DNA from: Teratosphaeria epicoccoides
Taxonomy: Eukaryota > Ascomycota > Dothideomycetes > Mycosphaerellales > Teratosphaeriaceae
NCBI GenBank assembly: GCA_021401465.1
Contig: JADDMT010000001.1
Span: 682,001 to 746,000 of the forward strand
DNA: 64,000 bases
Reading direction: 5' to 3'
The stretch's first letter is position 1, and each line of letters starts with the position of its first letter. This document shows positions 43,445-55,151 of this stretch, one piece after another. A model generated the notes under the pieces. That model worked only from the letters and a program-made list of their open reading frames with translations. It was not told the origin of the DNA and searched no databases. The position numbers were made by a program, and so were the translations under genes.

Positions 43445-43998
43445 GTTGGTGGTGTCGAATCTACCTTGATGGGCTTCTAGGTATTGCCTGTATTATTATG
43501 GGTAATTTGGGGAAAATAGTCGAGCTTTATTGATGACGCTGCGGATCTGTCGAGAATATAAACCAACGGATGATGAGTTGCAGACGAGGTTTTTGTACTT
43601 GCAGTCCGGCACTAGCGAATGGTTGGGTGGAAGTGTCTGTTGTCTGTTCACATGCAAATGGCCATGGGTGACTAAGTACCCCCGGGGCGGTGTCTCGCTC
43701 GGCAAGAGCTTGCGTGCGTCATTGTCATTGTTCGGTTCGCACGGGCCTCTCCCCCAGCTTCACATTACTCAACCTGGGAATACATGCATCGAGGGCACTC
43801 ATGAAACCGCGCACACGTAGCGATTCCAGCCTCGCACAAACACAACATCCACCTGCATTCTCTTGCGACAAAGCCAAAGGTTCCCTGGAGCAAACCATCC
43901 AACGCTGCCAAAGCCGATAAAAGCAGCGTCGAATCGGACAGGCAGCGACGACCAAACACTTGTCCCGCGCATATCCCGATCAGCAGCAGTTCATCGCC
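43445..43998. other. Divergent promoter region, UBX and VAP genes
   Basis: 554 bases between two divergent starts. No gene or distinctive motif recognised. Confidence 0.45.
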
Positions 43999-44944
43999 AT
44001 GTCCGTCGAGGTGAGTGATGCCCTTCCGCAGCTCCGTTCGGACTCCCGACTGCCCATCCACATGCTGACTTGCTCGATAGTTGGAACCCGCGGAGCTCGG
44101 CTTCCGCCGACCCTTCACCCACGAGGTGTCCCAGACACTCCGCCTGCACAATCCCAACAGCGAGCCTGTTGCATTCAAGGTCAAGACGACCGCTCCCAAG
44201 CAATACTGTGTGCGTCCGAACAGTGGAAAGATCGAGCCAGGTGCCAATGTCGAGGTACAAGTTCTGCTCCAAGCTATGAAGGAGGACCCGCCGCCAGATG
44301 CCCGCTGCCGCGATAAGTTCCTCGTCCAATCAGTCGCCATTCCAAATGAACACCACGGTTTGGGCGTCAGTCAGGTATGGTCTGGTATTGAGCAGACATC
44401 GAAGAGCAGCATTCAGGAGAAGAAGATTCGGGTCAGCTTCTTGCCTGCGGATGGCAGCGTGGCGTCAGTCAATGGGATTAACAGCCACCATGAGGACGAC
44501 CACCCGCCAGCATACTCCAGCCCAAGCTCGAGCATGGTGGCTATGACACCGCAGAAGAGCACAGCTGGCGCTGCGGGCACTATTAGCACGCCTTCGGATC
44601 GACCCGCAATTGCGACGAACAGAGGCGAGGCTGTCGCGAGTGCGCACAACCCACCAACCGAGCAGAGTACTCTTGGTTCAGCAGCAGCGGCAGTTGGCAG
44701 CACTCTTGGCGTCTCCCAGCAAGATCTACAACGACAGCTGGACGCGGCAAACGCCAAGATCAAGGAGTTGCAGGCCTCGGCGAGTGAAGGTCTGAGGCAA
44801 CGAAAGGTCACGAGCGGCGATTCTGGCAGCTCGGGAAGCACAAGCACCAGCCTGCAACACGCACCAGCACCTGGCGGCGTACCGGTCCAGATTGTAGCTG
44901 CCATCGCATTGCTCTCTTTCTTGATCGCATATCTATTCTTCTGA
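43999..44944 (+). CDS. SCS2: VAP-family ER membrane protein (Scs2-like)
   Basis: Two exons: a 12-nt first exon 43999-44010 (MSVE) and 44081-44944; the 70-nt intron has a GTGAGT donor and GATAG acceptor. 291 aa. VAPs sit in the ER and recruit FFAT-motif proteins to membrane contact sites and lipid-synthesis regulation. The MSP domain (about 1-125) shows LEPAELGFRRPFTHEV, TLRLHNPNSEPVAFKVKTT, APKQYCVRPNSGKIEPG and RDKFLVQSV. A Ser/Thr/Ala-rich linker, a short coiled coil (QDLQRQLDAANAKIKELQAS) and a C-terminal tail anchor (IVAAIALLSFLIAYLFF) complete the classic plan. The tiny first exon is supported by the splice sites and by the normal VAP N-terminus. Confidence 0.93.
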
Positions 44945-46248
44945 GCGCTTGGCCCAGACCCTGCGCCATGACGAGAAAGCGTTGACGTGCTTCGCGACGC
45001 ACAACGTCCTCTGAGGAAGGCGAAAGCAAGCTTGAAACGCCGCCAACGGGCGGTGGGTGCAAGATGAGAGTGGTGGTTTTGTGGGCGACGACCTGGATCG
45101 ACGAAGACAGCGCGCGTTCTTGACAGGCGCGCTATGTGGACTACGCCCAGTGTGCTTTTCAGACTTGCGAGCATTTGGCAGACTGGGTACTATGACACGG
45201 CGTTCTTCTGGAACTGAGAGGGTTTCGAGACGTCCTTCAGCATATAGTCTTCTCTTTTTGCTTAACTTTGTACCGCTGCGATAGCCCACCACCTGTATGG
45301 TTGTCCTTCCATAGGCCGCTGGCCATGCTACTGCTGTCTCCTAGCATTGCTGGCCGCCAATTCGCGTCCTATGTGCCAGCGGCAGTGTGATCAAGACGTC
45401 GAACGAAACGTTCGTCATGCTCTTACTTCAGCAACACTGCCCTGCGGCTGGACGAGACGCATATCAATCTCGTACTCCGCTGGACAGAGCGATCCCGAAC
45501 CTTTGAAGCGGACTTTGATAAGATCCAAGCGGATGAGCCAATGGCAGCGATGTTTTGCTGACACGCTTTGAAGACACTTCAAACGCGCATTGACTTCGCG
45601 CTTCAATTTCATCGCGCTTGTTGTGATTACTGGATGTTCGCACTGACGTTGACGGAAGCCTGACTTGTGCCCCAACTAGGAAACATCAATGCGGCTGGGA
45701 CGGCGTAACACAGGGCATGAAAGATGCCTATCAAAGCTCCTTTGGAACACTGTTGAAAGGATGAAGCTCCAAAACCAATGCTAACATCCCGGATCTTGAC
45801 CCGCATCCGAAACTCGTCGCGTTATATCTGGCCGCGAGCACGCCATTCGTGTAAAGCTCAAGCAACACGGTAAAGGTGCACTGCACGACCAGCAACACCT
45901 GTGATTGATACAACCAAGGACCGAATGGCACCTTCCCAATCTGGGATCAGCAGCCGCGAGATGGATCACGATGTTTATCGTGGGCCAATGCCGCCGCGTC
46001 TCCTTCTACAAGCCCGCGCGACATCCCACTCTTGGCAGAGCTCTCTCTGTATGATTCTATCTGCAGCCGAATGGCATGCTCAGTACTCAGGGCCGTGATA
46101 TCTCCCTTTGCAGTTTGCAGGCCCGCCATGTGGCGGCCATGCTAGAGCGTGCAACCGTCGCCATCGATGTACGTCGCTCGTGCTTACATGCAGAACATGC
46201 TTATCTTGAGTTGGGTGGTATATGTAACGGGAGAGATCATAGAAGCAA
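44945..46248. other. Intergenic region, VAP to MFS gene
   Basis: 1.3 kb with no supported gene; only short overlapping frames. It includes the 3' end of the VAP gene and the promoter of the transporter gene. Confidence 0.45.
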
Positions 46249-48266
46249 ATGTCAAGAGAATCGGAGGCCTTGACCCAGACACCTGCTTCTACGCCTAGCT
46301 ACAGAACCTTTGACTCTGGTCAGACAAACCACCATCACAGCGCCGATCCGTTCACCGCACCTGCTTTGACTGGCCGGTCTGTGGTCGCTAACATGCTGGA
46401 CGACAAATCACCGGAGGTCTCCACCGTCTCGGCTGGACAATCGACTGCTCGACAGAGGAAGAGCTCGATCGCCTCGACCCTTGGCGCCGGTTTCGAGACT
46501 CAAAACCTCTTCAAGCTCGGCACAGGCAAGGAGCAGAGCTGTGCTGATGGGCTTAGTTCTTACGGCAACGCCACAACATATCGCACGGAAGGTCTCGAGG
46601 GTCGCTATCGGCCCCTTGATCAGTGGGAAGGGCTACACCGCTATGACACCGAATTCACTTGGGAGCCCCAAGAGGAAAAGGCTTTGGTCCGCAAGCTGGA
46701 CTGGAAGATCACTACCTATGCTTGCCTCATGTTCTTCGCTTTGCAGCTAGACCGAGGCAACATCACCCAAGCATTGTCGGACAACATGCTCAAGGACCTG
46801 AATATGACGACTAATGACTACAACTATGGCATGACGGTCTTCTACTTGAGTTTCTTGTGTGCAGAGCTGCCGTCTCAGATGATATCCAAGAGGCTGGGAC
46901 CAGATCGGTGGATCCCAATACAAATGGTGTCGTGGAGCTTGGTCGCGAGTCTGCAGTGTTTCTTGAATGGGAAAAGCTCGTTCTACGCTTGTCGCTCGCT
47001 GCTTGGGCTCATCGAAGGCGGCTTCATTCCCGTGAGTGGAGCATGTCCATCCCTTCTATCACACGCAAGCGCTGAATGAGGCGACAGGATGTGATCCTCT
47101 ACCTCTCCTACTACTTCACCTCTGCCGAGCTGCCAAGGCGCCTGAGCTGGTTCTGGGTCGCCTACCAATCGACGTCAATCATCTCTGCGTTCCTAGCCTA
47201 CGGTATTCTCCGCCTCCGAGGCGTCAACGGACTTGCAGGCTGGCAATGGCTCTTCGCACTGGAGGGCATGCTCACAGGTCTTATAGGCATCTGCTCCTGG
47301 TTCTACTTGCCACCTTCACCATACGAGACCGCCTCGCGGTTCAGGGGCAAGAATGGCTGGTTCAATGAATATGAGGAAAAGATTATTGCTAACAGGATCA
47401 TCCGTGACGACCCTAGCAAAGGAGACATGCACAACCGGCAGGCGTTAGACTTGCGAATGATGTGGCAGTGTTTGACGGACTGGCACATGTGGCCGATCTA
47501 CTTAATAGTAAGCAAGGCCAACAACCAGACTCTTCCCGCGAAGACTCGACTAACGTGTCGCTCGCAGGGCTTGAGCTGGACCATGCCCAATGTGATCCCC
47601 CTCCCAACCACCCTCCATACTCCAGCTAACAAACCTTCCTCCACCCAGACACCACCAACCCAGTACCTCACCCTCCAGCTCAAATCCCTCGGCTTTGGCA
47701 CCTTCGAAACCAACCTCCTCACCATCCCCGCCTACGTCCTCTTCATCCTCCAACTCCTCTTCTGGACCTACCTCTCCGAACAGATCAATCAACGCTTCCT
47801 CCTCGGCGTAATCGGCCAACTCTACAGCCTGCCCCTCCTCATCGCTCTCGAAGTTATGCCCGCGGAGACGTCCGCCTGGGCCAAATACGCCTGCTCGATC
47901 CTCCTCGTCGGCTACGTCTACGTGCACGCAATCCTCGTCGCGATCACGAGTCGGAACGCAGGCACAGTCCGGACGAGGACAGTAGCCAGCGCGTTGTACA
48001 ATATGTGTGTGCAGGCGTCGTCGATTATGTCTTCGGAGATCTACACGGAGGAGGATAAGCCGATGTACAGGACGGGGAATAAAGTTCTGATTGCCATTTG
48101 TGTGTATAATGTTTGCTTGTTTGTGGGGGCCAAGGGCTTCTATGTGTGGATGAACAGGAAGAGGGAGAGCGTTTGGAGCCGGATGACGAAGGAGGAGAGG
48201 GAGGAGTACCTTGCCACGACGGAGGATAAGGGGAACAAGAGGCTGGATTTCCGGTTTGCGCATTAG
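46249..48266 (+). CDS. MFS transporter, anion:cation symporter (Dal5/allantoate permease-like)
   Basis: Four exons: 46249-47031, 47088-47507, 47568-47591 and 47649-48266 (introns 56, 60, 57 nt); 614 aa. The 24-nt third exon encodes GLSWTMPN; the flanking introns restore PIYLI-GLSWTMPN-TPPTQYLTLQ. The first 150 residues are cytosolic. Twelve spans follow: FFALQLDRGNITQALSDNML matches the TM1-loop signature of this subfamily (D-R-x-N), then YLSFLCAELPSQM, LIEGGFIPDVILYLSYYF, and the second half from FETNLLTIPAYVLF. Members import allantoate, nicotinate, pantothenate or similar acids with protons at the plasma membrane. The substrate cannot be assigned. Confidence 0.9.
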
Positions 48267-48813
48267 AGACCGGTGGAGACGATGACGTGCAGAATCGGTT
48301 GGAAGATGAAGGCGTCGTTGCAGAGCGTAGCAACCAATCTTTGGCAGGGGCGGGTACGAATGGTGCGTTTATTTGAGAGCGCGATTGCCAGAGCTACTGC
48401 AATTCCCAGACGATGGTTTGGCCGGGCGAGTCCTCACTTCACGCATCGATGGGCGTGATGCTGATCCCGCCTCATTGCGTCTGTCCGCCCGTGCGAGCAC
48501 GCGTGGAAACGGCCTAATAGAGTTTCGGCACACGGGGCAAAGATTCATGAACTCCTCACCTGCACAGAGTCTTCTCAGTCCACGCCCTGTCACTACGGCA
48601 GCCCGTTTGTGTGTGCAACGCTATACACATGTTGTACACGCTCTTTGTCTACGCTCAACCAGCTAATCAGGCCAGGGAGATCAACAGACATCAGGTAAGC
48701 CCAGCACCCGATGGCTGAGAGCCCCGTGTCCCCCCCCCAACTCCATACGCTAAGGCATCAAGCAACACGAATGCGGCAATGCGCCGCTTTACTATACATC
48801 CTCAATCACATGC
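48267..48813. other. Convergent intergenic region
   Basis: 3' regions of the transporter and the cytochrome c peroxidase genes meet here. A run of about nine to ten C occurs near 48730. No gene. Confidence 0.45.
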
Positions 48814-50048
48814 TCACTCGCTCCTCTTAAGCACCATCCTCGCGTTCTCGTCCGCGGGGAACGGCACGCCCAGCTCAAACAGCTTCACCAGCACTTTCTG
48901 GAAGTCGGCGAAGAAAGCATCCTGATCGGCGGCGTACTTGTCCACCCACTGCTTGAAACTCTTGTCCTTGACCAAGGCCATGTCCGTCGGTAACATCATC
49001 AGCGTCTTCGTCTTGGTGTCCTGGTATTGCTTGGGGCCATTCCACTTCCTCCAGTTCCATTTTTCTTCGACCAGCAGCTTATAGTAGTCGTTCGTTAGGG
49101 TGATGGGGGAGAATGTCCTATTGATGAAAGTGTTAGTAGAGTATTTTGCGACGCGATGCAACGAAGCGCTTACCATGGGCCGTCGAAACCGGACCGGTCG
49201 GTGTGGCATCGACCAAGAGCGTGGGCGCCGGAGAGGGCGACGATTTCTTGGTCGTTGAAGCCCATTCCTGAACAATTGTCAGAGAGTGAGAGTTTCAACG
49301 TAGGTGCAGATGTGTGCTCACGGTTGAAGATCGCGCGAAGATGGCTCTGCTCCTTGGATCCATCCGGCAGACGACCATCTGGGGTGCAATAGCTGACATC
49401 CCTGTCCTGACGACCAGGCCGCCACGGAATATCCGGACCACCCATCTCTTGAATAGCACAGGCAGCGCCAAGCGTCCACAAATCGGAGTATGTGATCCAC
49501 GGAAACTGCTCCTTGACCGGCTCGAGGAAGTCACGGGCGGCCTTCAAGCCTGCATTGGCACCATGGTCGCCCTCAGGTGGGAAACGCATTGTGGCGCCGT
49601 TGCTGCCGCCAGTCCCAGTCTCCGCATCGTACGTGCCCGAGGCGTGCCAGCCGAGGCGAAGAAGCACCGGACCGTACGAGCCGTCGTCGTACGCGTCCTC
49701 ATCGATCAACCTCTTCGCGATGGCATCGTACACCTTCTGGTAGTCCTCCTTCGTAGGCTGGAACATGCCATTCTTGGCACCCGCCGCACTCGATGCCTTG
49801 AGCGCCTGGCTGGGCGAGGTCGATGAGCCGAGCGCGTAGTAGGCGCCGCCGAGAAGAGCTACTGCGGCGATGCCACCGTAGATGTAGGTATTGTTGTTTG
49901 ACGGCTTTGCGCGCTCGCTCGAGTATCCGCGACGAGGCGGGCTCTTGGGGCCTTGGACGGCAAATCGCCGAGGTGCGGTCTTCAGTGCTGAGGGAGCTGC
50001 TGATGAGCGCAGCGCGCGAGTAATAAACGTCCTGCCCGCTGAAGCCAT
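48814..50048 (-). CDS. CCP1: Mitochondrial cytochrome c peroxidase
   Basis: Three exons: 50048-49322, 49267-49174 and 49117-48814 (introns 54 and 56 nt); 374 aa. It reduces hydrogen peroxide with electrons from cytochrome c in the intermembrane space. The ATG at 50048 gives a basic, Ser/Ala-rich mitochondrial presequence (MASAGRTFITRALRSS) and a bipartite sorting span (YIYGGIAAVALLGGAYYAL). The distal haem pocket is RLGWH (Arg131, Trp134, His135); the proximal His lies in SGAHALGRCH; GPWTFSPITLTNDYY and KWNGPKQYQD follow. Splicing at 49321 joins IFNR to MGFNDQEIVALSG exactly as in the family. An in-frame upstream extension lacks an ATG. Confidence 0.95.
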
Positions 50049-50697
50049 GTCTGATTGTGCTGCCGGGGATGCAGCTTCAACGAGGGTGAGTGCTTCAAAG
50101 GACACCGCGATGTGGCAAGCGCAGCAGTCGGTGATGGTCAGCAGAAAAGGAATGAGGTGACGATGCTTCTAGAAAGAAAATTGATGAACATCAGGGTCGG
50201 GAAGATGACAAACCATGGCCACCTGCATTTGAAATGGTCCGATCGCAATTGGCTCAAAGTGAACCGCGAGCCTCCTCCCTTAGGCCGATGTTGCAGCGAT
50301 CCCACGCCGACAAGGATGTGAAAGGAAATTGATAAGGTGTCGGTGGGTCTTGTCTGTGTCACTCGAGTTCGGAGTTGACTCGCTGAGCTTATACTCCTTT
50401 GGGTATTGCCACAGCGAACGGCGTCGGTAGTGCCTCACCAAACTTCCAAAACTTCCTGCAACGCGCATCGTGATACAATCAATGTAGGCAATCGCAAATC
50501 CATGCTCCAGCCCTGTCCGGAGCACATGCAAGATCATCGCGGGTCATTATCTACCTCTTATGTGCAGCGAAGTGCAGCGTTCGCGAACAAGTCCCACCGC
50601 CTTCCTTGATCCCAGGCAGCACCACACCACGCTCCAAGCCGGTCCGTATCTACAACGACCATCATAATCCTCGGAATGAAGTGCTCATACTGCACGC
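50049..50697. other. Intergenic region
   Basis: Promoter of the peroxidase gene and 3' region of the kelch-type gene, both on the minus strand. No gene recognised. Confidence 0.45.
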
Positions 50698-53600
50698 TCA
50701 AAAAGTCTTCTCCTTCAGATCCCCCATCATCATATGCGGCTGCAGAAGCCTCGAAGCACCCTCGCCGATCTCCGACTCCTCCAGCGTCGAAGGCAGTGGC
50801 TCATGCCCATCGGACCGCATGCGAATAGCACCCATCGACCGTTCGCGGGGCAACGTCCTCACACTCCCGCTCCGACTGAGCGCAGAATCGCTCGCACTCC
50901 TCAAACTCGCTCGATCCATATCCGCATTGACGACCCGAAGTCTGGCCTTCGGCACCGTGAACATGACTTGCACATCTCTCTTTTCTACTGCGCCCTCGAC
51001 GTCCCAATCGTCTTCCGCCTGCTGCTTCTCATCGTCCGTCCGCGCCGGCTCGCCCCAGTCCCCCGGGTCCGGATCGTCACGATATCGCGGCCACTGACCG
51101 TCTTCCCAGTCCTTCTGGCCGCGTTTCTGCCGCAGGAGAGCACCGCCGTCCGATGCTGCGCGTTGAAGTCCATCTGGGCAGCGGCGGACGGGCGACGATG
51201 TGGTGCTCTCGTTTGGGACGTCGTGATACTGGGCGCTGTTGGAGGTCAAGCTCAGACTGCGATCACCCATGGCGCCCAGAGCACGCCTGATGCTGCCCAC
51301 CCAGCCCTGTCGTTTCCGTGGGAGGAAAAGCGGAGCTGGATCCCGATCGCAGGAGATTCGGGGTGCCATGCTATCGCCATGCGTGGAGTGAGCTGCCAGC
51401 GCTCGCTGGTATGGGTCGTCGCGGTCCACGGCTGCCCGCCCACCAAGAAGAGCTTCGCCCCGGCTTTGTATGTCGCAGAAATTTGTCTTGGCCGTTTTGA
51501 ACGAAGCAACATCGGTGCCTGCACTCCTAGGTGCGCCCCATGATGCCGACTCCATAGCGGGTGATCTCGCTTCAGGAGCAATGTGATAGTAGTATGGAGA
51601 CCTCCGTCCCCCGGTGGTCGATACTGTGTTGGCGTAGCTTTCACCGGAAGAGGTATGCTCGGGACTGCTATCTCTCCGTCTCCGCGCTGCCATCGCCGCG
51701 GCCGCTGCTGCCATCAAGATGCCGGTGCGAGTCGACATGGTACGCGTGATGGAGCTATCTGATGTCATCGTTCTATGCGAACGCTCACTAAGCGTCGAAA
51801 GAGTCCTCTCGTCCGTCTTAGTAGGAGATGTCCTTCCCGTGTCGATGAGCAGAGGCTCGCTAAGGTCTGGCTCGACTGTCCAATCGGGCGGATCTGCCAG
51901 AGCCTTGCCTTTACCGACAGGCTTCCGAGCTATGAGTGGCACTGCTCCACTGGTCCCGGTGTTCACTCGTTTGACAGTCTCTCCAGCACCCAGACCAATA
52001 TCAGGTGATGCCGGGTTACTTCGCAGTGGATCTGGATGATCCGGGTTGAGAGGATCGCCCTCATTCAGCACGCGCTCAAGCACCCGAAGCTTCCTCTCTG
52101 CATCACTTAGATCTTCCTCGGCACTTCTTGCACTTTTTCCGCTTCTGATGCTCTGCATCCTCTGCATGCTTTGCGCATCTTCGTCTTCGCGCTCTTCAAT
52201 GGGAGGTATATCATTCCTGGCGCCCATCATATGCTGATCATCGAATCTTGGAGCCGGGTGATATTGATATCCGCGACCTGCAATACCTTTCCTCAATCCT
52301 CTTGTTGGACTTGGGTTGTCAACGAACAACCCTGTTGACCCTGCTGCACTGCTTTGCTGCATCTCGGGCGTCCTGTGCAAATTGCTGCTGTTCTCCCATA
52401 CGTTCATGAATCTGGTGATTGTGGTTTCGCCTCTGCGCGCCTCCATAGGTTCGCTGATAAGGAATGGCTGCTCGAGCGGTCCCGAGTTCCCCCAGGATGC
52501 ATCCGAGGAACGCGACAAGAGCGTCTGGTCGCCCTGTCGTGGCGCACGCTTGACTCTCTTCTTGTACCAGAAGTAGAAGACAACCAGCGAGACGAGGACT
52601 GCCGCGCCAATTCCAAGTCCAGCTCCTAGGCCAACTTGCTCTGACTTATTCGACGAACCAGACGGTGAGCAGGACTCTGTAGCAAGGTCATCGGACAATG
52701 CATATGAGCTGACCCATTCATTCGAGGTCATATTGTAAAGATATGTCTTCGTATTCGCACTCTGCGAGTCTCGTCGGACGCGCTTCGGGGCGCTGGCGGG
52801 GATGGAATATCCACCCACGATCATCATTACGTTGCCCGGAAGCATCGCTGCTCCATGCCCGTAGGTGCCACTTCCACTGGCCGGTCCAGAGCCAGAAGGC
52901 TTCGGTACAGTCCAGCTCCAGTCGGTACCTGCATTGCCAACCTCCAGAATGGCAAGCTGTGGTGTTGCGGCATTGCTGATCTCTCCAACCCAGCCTCCAA
53001 ACACCACAACCTTACTACCGTCTTCAGAAAGCACGGCAGTATGTCCAGATCTCGGTTGTACGGTCTCGCTCGCCGGCTGCGCAACTGAGAAGAAAGACCA
53101 GGTCTCTTCGGGGAGAGAGAAGAGTGCAACTTGCGACATGTTGATGAAGGCCAACTCAGTCTGACCACCCAATAGTACGAAGTTCTGTTGCTGAGTCTGC
53201 GGCTGCCCAGATATGTTTGCCGAGTACGAAGGGCCCATGGGCGTGAGGGAGAAGCCCGCTTCTGCGATCGGTGGTCCTTTCGCAGTCACCAGTGCCATGT
53301 CGTATTCAGAAGCTGAATTGTCGGCGGCCAATTGAATCATGAGATCTGAGTAGATGGCATTGTCCTGCCAAGTAGCTGTAGTTGCGTTCCCATCTGGACA
53401 CATCCCACCGAAGACGTAGATCTGCGTGTTTGAAGCGTTGCCGTCGACCATCTGTGAAAATGCCATCCCGTTTGCAAGAAAGGTCGCGCCTCCCAAGGCC
53501 CGACTGCTCTGCTCCTCCTGTGAAGCCTGCGTTTGCTTCCATGCTCCGTTCCCACTTCCACCTCCAGTATACCGCCATACTTGCGCACCGTCCGCACCTG

Positions 53601-53922
53601 CCGAGCAGTTCCCAGCAATCACCGTTATGTTACCAGCCGAGTCTGCGATCGGTGTATACGGTATGAGATCATCGTCTCGCAAGAAAGGGAGGCTGCCCGA
53701 CACGGCTGTCGTGGCTACCTGAGACGTGTTGACGCCATTGCTCAGATCAAGGACCGTGAGTTGCGACTGCGCTGAACCTGTCCCCACAGGCTTGAACTGA
53801 TACACCAAGGATCCATTTGGCGAGAGGAACAGTCGAGTCGGGTTGTATGGCAATGTCTGGCCGGCGGCGGCAGTGCTGGAAAGCAGAGCCAGCACCCTCG
53901 CCAGACCTCGCCGGCGGCTCAT
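50698..53922 (-). CDS. Kelch-type ectodomain, single-pass membrane protein
   Basis: Intronless, 1074 aa from ATG 53922 to TGA 50698. A signal peptide (RVLALLSSTAAAGQ) opens an ectodomain of about 400 residues with kelch/galactose-oxidase-like beta-propeller blades: QIYVFGGMCPDGNAT, FVLLGGQTELAFINM, RSGHTAVLSEDGSKVVVFGG, YGHGAAMLPGNVMMIVGGY. Many N-x-S/T sites occur. One span (GLGIGAAVLVSLVVFYFWYK, near residues 430-453) is followed by basic KKRVKR and a long disordered cytosolic tail of about 600 residues rich in Ser, Arg, Asp and Pro. The topology resembles wall or polarity sensors, but no named fungal sensor domain is visible and the role is unknown. Confidence 0.85.
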   Translation of the reverse strand: MSRRRGLARVLALLSSTAAAGQTLPYNPTRLFLSPNGSLVYQFKPVGTGSAQSQLTVLDLSNGVNTSQVATTAVSGSLPFLRDDDLIPYTPIADSAGNITVIAGNCSAGADGAQVWRYTGGGSGNGAWKQTQASQEEQSSRALGGATFLANGMAFSQMVDGNASNTQIYVFGGMCPDGNATTATWQDNAIYSDLMIQLAADNSASEYDMALVTAKGPPIAEAGFSLTPMGPSYSANISGQPQTQQQNFVLLGGQTELAFINMSQVALFSLPEETWSFFSVAQPASETVQPRSGHTAVLSEDGSKVVVFGGWVGEISNAATPQLAILEVGNAGTDWSWTVPKPSGSGPASGSGTYGHGAAMLPGNVMMIVGGYSIPASAPKRVRRDSQSANTKTYLYNMTSNEWVSSYALSDDLATESCSPSGSSNKSEQVGLGAGLGIGAAVLVSLVVFYFWYKKRVKRAPRQGDQTLLSRSSDASWGNSGPLEQPFLISEPMEARRGETTITRFMNVWENSSNLHRTPEMQQSSAAGSTGLFVDNPSPTRGLRKGIAGRGYQYHPAPRFDDQHMMGARNDIPPIEEREDEDAQSMQRMQSIRSGKSARSAEEDLSDAERKLRVLERVLNEGDPLNPDHPDPLRSNPASPDIGLGAGETVKRVNTGTSGAVPLIARKPVGKGKALADPPDWTVEPDLSEPLLIDTGRTSPTKTDERTLSTLSERSHRTMTSDSSITRTMSTRTGILMAAAAAAMAARRRRDSSPEHTSSGESYANTVSTTGGRRSPYYYHIAPEARSPAMESASWGAPRSAGTDVASFKTAKTNFCDIQSRGEALLGGRAAVDRDDPYQRALAAHSTHGDSMAPRISCDRDPAPLFLPRKRQGWVGSIRRALGAMGDRSLSLTSNSAQYHDVPNESTTSSPVRRCPDGLQRAASDGGALLRQKRGQKDWEDGQWPRYRDDPDPGDWGEPARTDDEKQQAEDDWDVEGAVEKRDVQVMFTVPKARLRVVNADMDRASLRSASDSALSRSGSVRTLPRERSMGAIRMRSDGHEPLPSTLEESEIGEGASRLLQPHMMMGDLKEKTF

Positions 53923-55151
53923 GAAATGTTATGCTGCTAGAATACGGTAGTCTCTGCTGGAATGTGGTGGGTGTGCGATATGACTGTGATTCATCGCCAA
54001 TCACATCCCGACCAGAGTCGTCCCAAATGTTGCACGCTCTTCTCCAATTCCAGATGCACGGATGTACGACAACGAATAAGACAATGCTGGTGAAATTTGG
54101 AAGAGTGCAGCGCAAGTAAGGTGGTGAAGTTGGGGTCAACCTCTGGTGACCCGACGCGCCTCAATCAACAATGAATTACCGTGGAACGGAAAGCCACCGG
54201 GCTGGGCACCGCTTCCAAGTTGATTGCGCAACATCCAAGCTGCCGCGTGCCCAGCCGTGTTCCAGGACACCTGATCTGACCAACGGCGGGACTGATACCG
54301 AATGGGTGGCCAGAACAGATTCCGGTGGTTGCTATGGTAAACAGACAAGAAAGACCCTGAATCCCTGTACGCGAAGCCCCTGGCTGGCACGGGCTGTGGG
54401 AACGTGGCGGATCCAAGATTCTGGTACTCCGTACTTCGTGTGTCATCGACAGAACAGACACGTAATGTGAACGACGCCTGGAGGTGGGACTATGGGTCGG
54501 TGCATCAATGCGATTCTTACCTGAGCAGCAAGTCACCACGCCGCGCATTTCTCGATACGCCGACTTCGCACATGAGCCTGGAGAGTCCGTCTGACCAACC
54601 ACCAGTAAGTATTTCTGCAACGCCCGAGCGGCGCGGACGGGAGTCCGATCAACGCAACTGACCACGGCATAGTCGACCACTGAAGGGTCTCGGGCTGGCG
54701 GTGTCCATCGCGATACGAGGCAAGCACTGCCAGACCTACCGCTCATCGCTGTCCGAAAGGTAGGTGCTTTGCTCAGAACTTCGGGTCAACTTCAGGAGAC
54801 CCAATGACCCTCACATCAGCACAGTGACTTTGATATCGACACCATGACTCCAAGCTCAGCATCACAGCTCTCACTTGGACTTGTGTTGAGTCGGGATCAA
54901 ATAAGGACATTCATCAACCATTGAATCGACCATCTTCCCATCGTGAGGTGAACACGAACACACTCACTCGCAAAGTTTTGACGTCTCGGACAGGAGCAGC
55001 ACCTTGGCTCCCATCAGCATACTCAGACAAAACACTCTGCCTACATCTCAACCCCCACCTCCTCCTCGTTCTCCTCCCCTTCTCTCTCATAAAGCGCCAC
55101 TATGCTATTCCTCCTCATCATCACAAATCCCTCCTTGCTGCCCAGGCTATC
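53923..55151. other. Intergenic region
   Basis: 1.2 kb without a supported gene, between the promoter of the kelch-type gene and the 3' end of BUD6. The minus-strand open frame 54165-54746 shows no domain. Confidence 0.45.
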
